A stretch of DNA of 6,099 nucleotides from UBA1724 sp016302315 (GTDB lineage Bacteria; Verrucomicrobiota; Lentisphaeria; Oligosphaerales; Oligosphaeraceae), in the NCBI GenBank assembly GCA_016302315.1, contig JAEDNW010000135.1:1-6099 (forward strand), in the 5' to 3' direction. Shown here piece by piece: positions 5,966 through 6,099 of this stretch; within the stretch, counting starts at the first letter, position 1; each line of letters starts with the position of its first letter. The position numbers and the translations under genes were made by a program. The notes beneath the pieces are model-generated. The model searched no databases and was not told where the DNA came from. It worked only from the letters and a program-made list of their open reading frames with translations.

Positions 5966-6099
5966 GTAAGCACGGTTTCCTATATTTGATGGGTCACTAG
6001 GCAATTTCATGGAGAAATTTTCTGGACCCAAACAGCGCCCCCCGTGGAGGTTGTCTTTCCTGAGGGATCTCTTGAAATTTCTGCTTTGGATTCATATTT
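5966..6099 (-). other. AT-rich leader upstream of the large secreted-protein gene
   Basis: This 134-base stretch lies upstream of the chosen start. Possible in-frame extensions start at ATG 6010 or TTG 6031. An in-frame TGA at 6094-6092 closes the frame. A weak AGGA lies 12 bases before the ATG at 5965. A short palindrome, AGAAA-T-TTTCT, lies at 6013-6023. A TATAGG sequence near 5980 could serve as a -10 box but has no properly spaced -35, so I assign no promoter. No other gene is visible. Confidence 0.4.

Noticed and set aside
5975..6000. Sigma-70 promoter TTGCCT...TATAGG upstream of the large gene
   Set aside because: The spacing is only about 14 bases and both boxes match the consensus poorly.

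Overview
The window holds two genes, both reading leftward on the minus strand, separated by a 507-base gap full of inverted repeats. I estimate the DNA at roughly 60% GC by eye. A very large secreted beta-helix/TSP3 repeat protein, GC-rich hairpin repeats between genes, and start codons with poor or no Shine-Dalgarno sequences together suggest an environmental or gut Gram-negative bacterium. A member of the PVC group (Lentisphaerota, Verrucomicrobiota or Kiritimatiellota) is my best guess. That is inference from style; no marker gene is present.

Right to left, in the direction of transcription: positions 5966-6099 are AT-rich leader DNA. Positions 1775-5965 encode a predicted exported giant of about 1396 residues. 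Its order is signal peptide, one TSP3-type calcium motif, beta-helix 1 ending in a choice-of-anchor-Q-like tail, three TSP3 motifs, beta-helix 2 with the same tail, seven TSP3 motifs, an unrecognised domain of about 130 residues, and five more TSP3 motifs. The two beta-helix blocks are an ancient internal duplication about 486 residues apart. No familiar C-terminal anchor is visible.

Positions 1268-1774 carry no convincing gene. They hold a diverged two-copy hairpin array (1560-1738), several separate stem-loops (1449-1547), a pair of ACACAGAG-type direct repeats (1409-1484), and a long two-helix inverted repeat (1271-1348) ending 3 bases before the next start codon. Positions 1-1267 encode the first 422 residues of a Na+/phosphate cotransporter (NptA/PF02690 family) with the beginning of a PhoU-like tail; the gene runs off the left edge.

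The two genes show no obvious functional link and are probably separate transcription units. I see no clear new multi-gene system. The items most worth a second look are the structured leader of the transporter and the intergenic repeat array.
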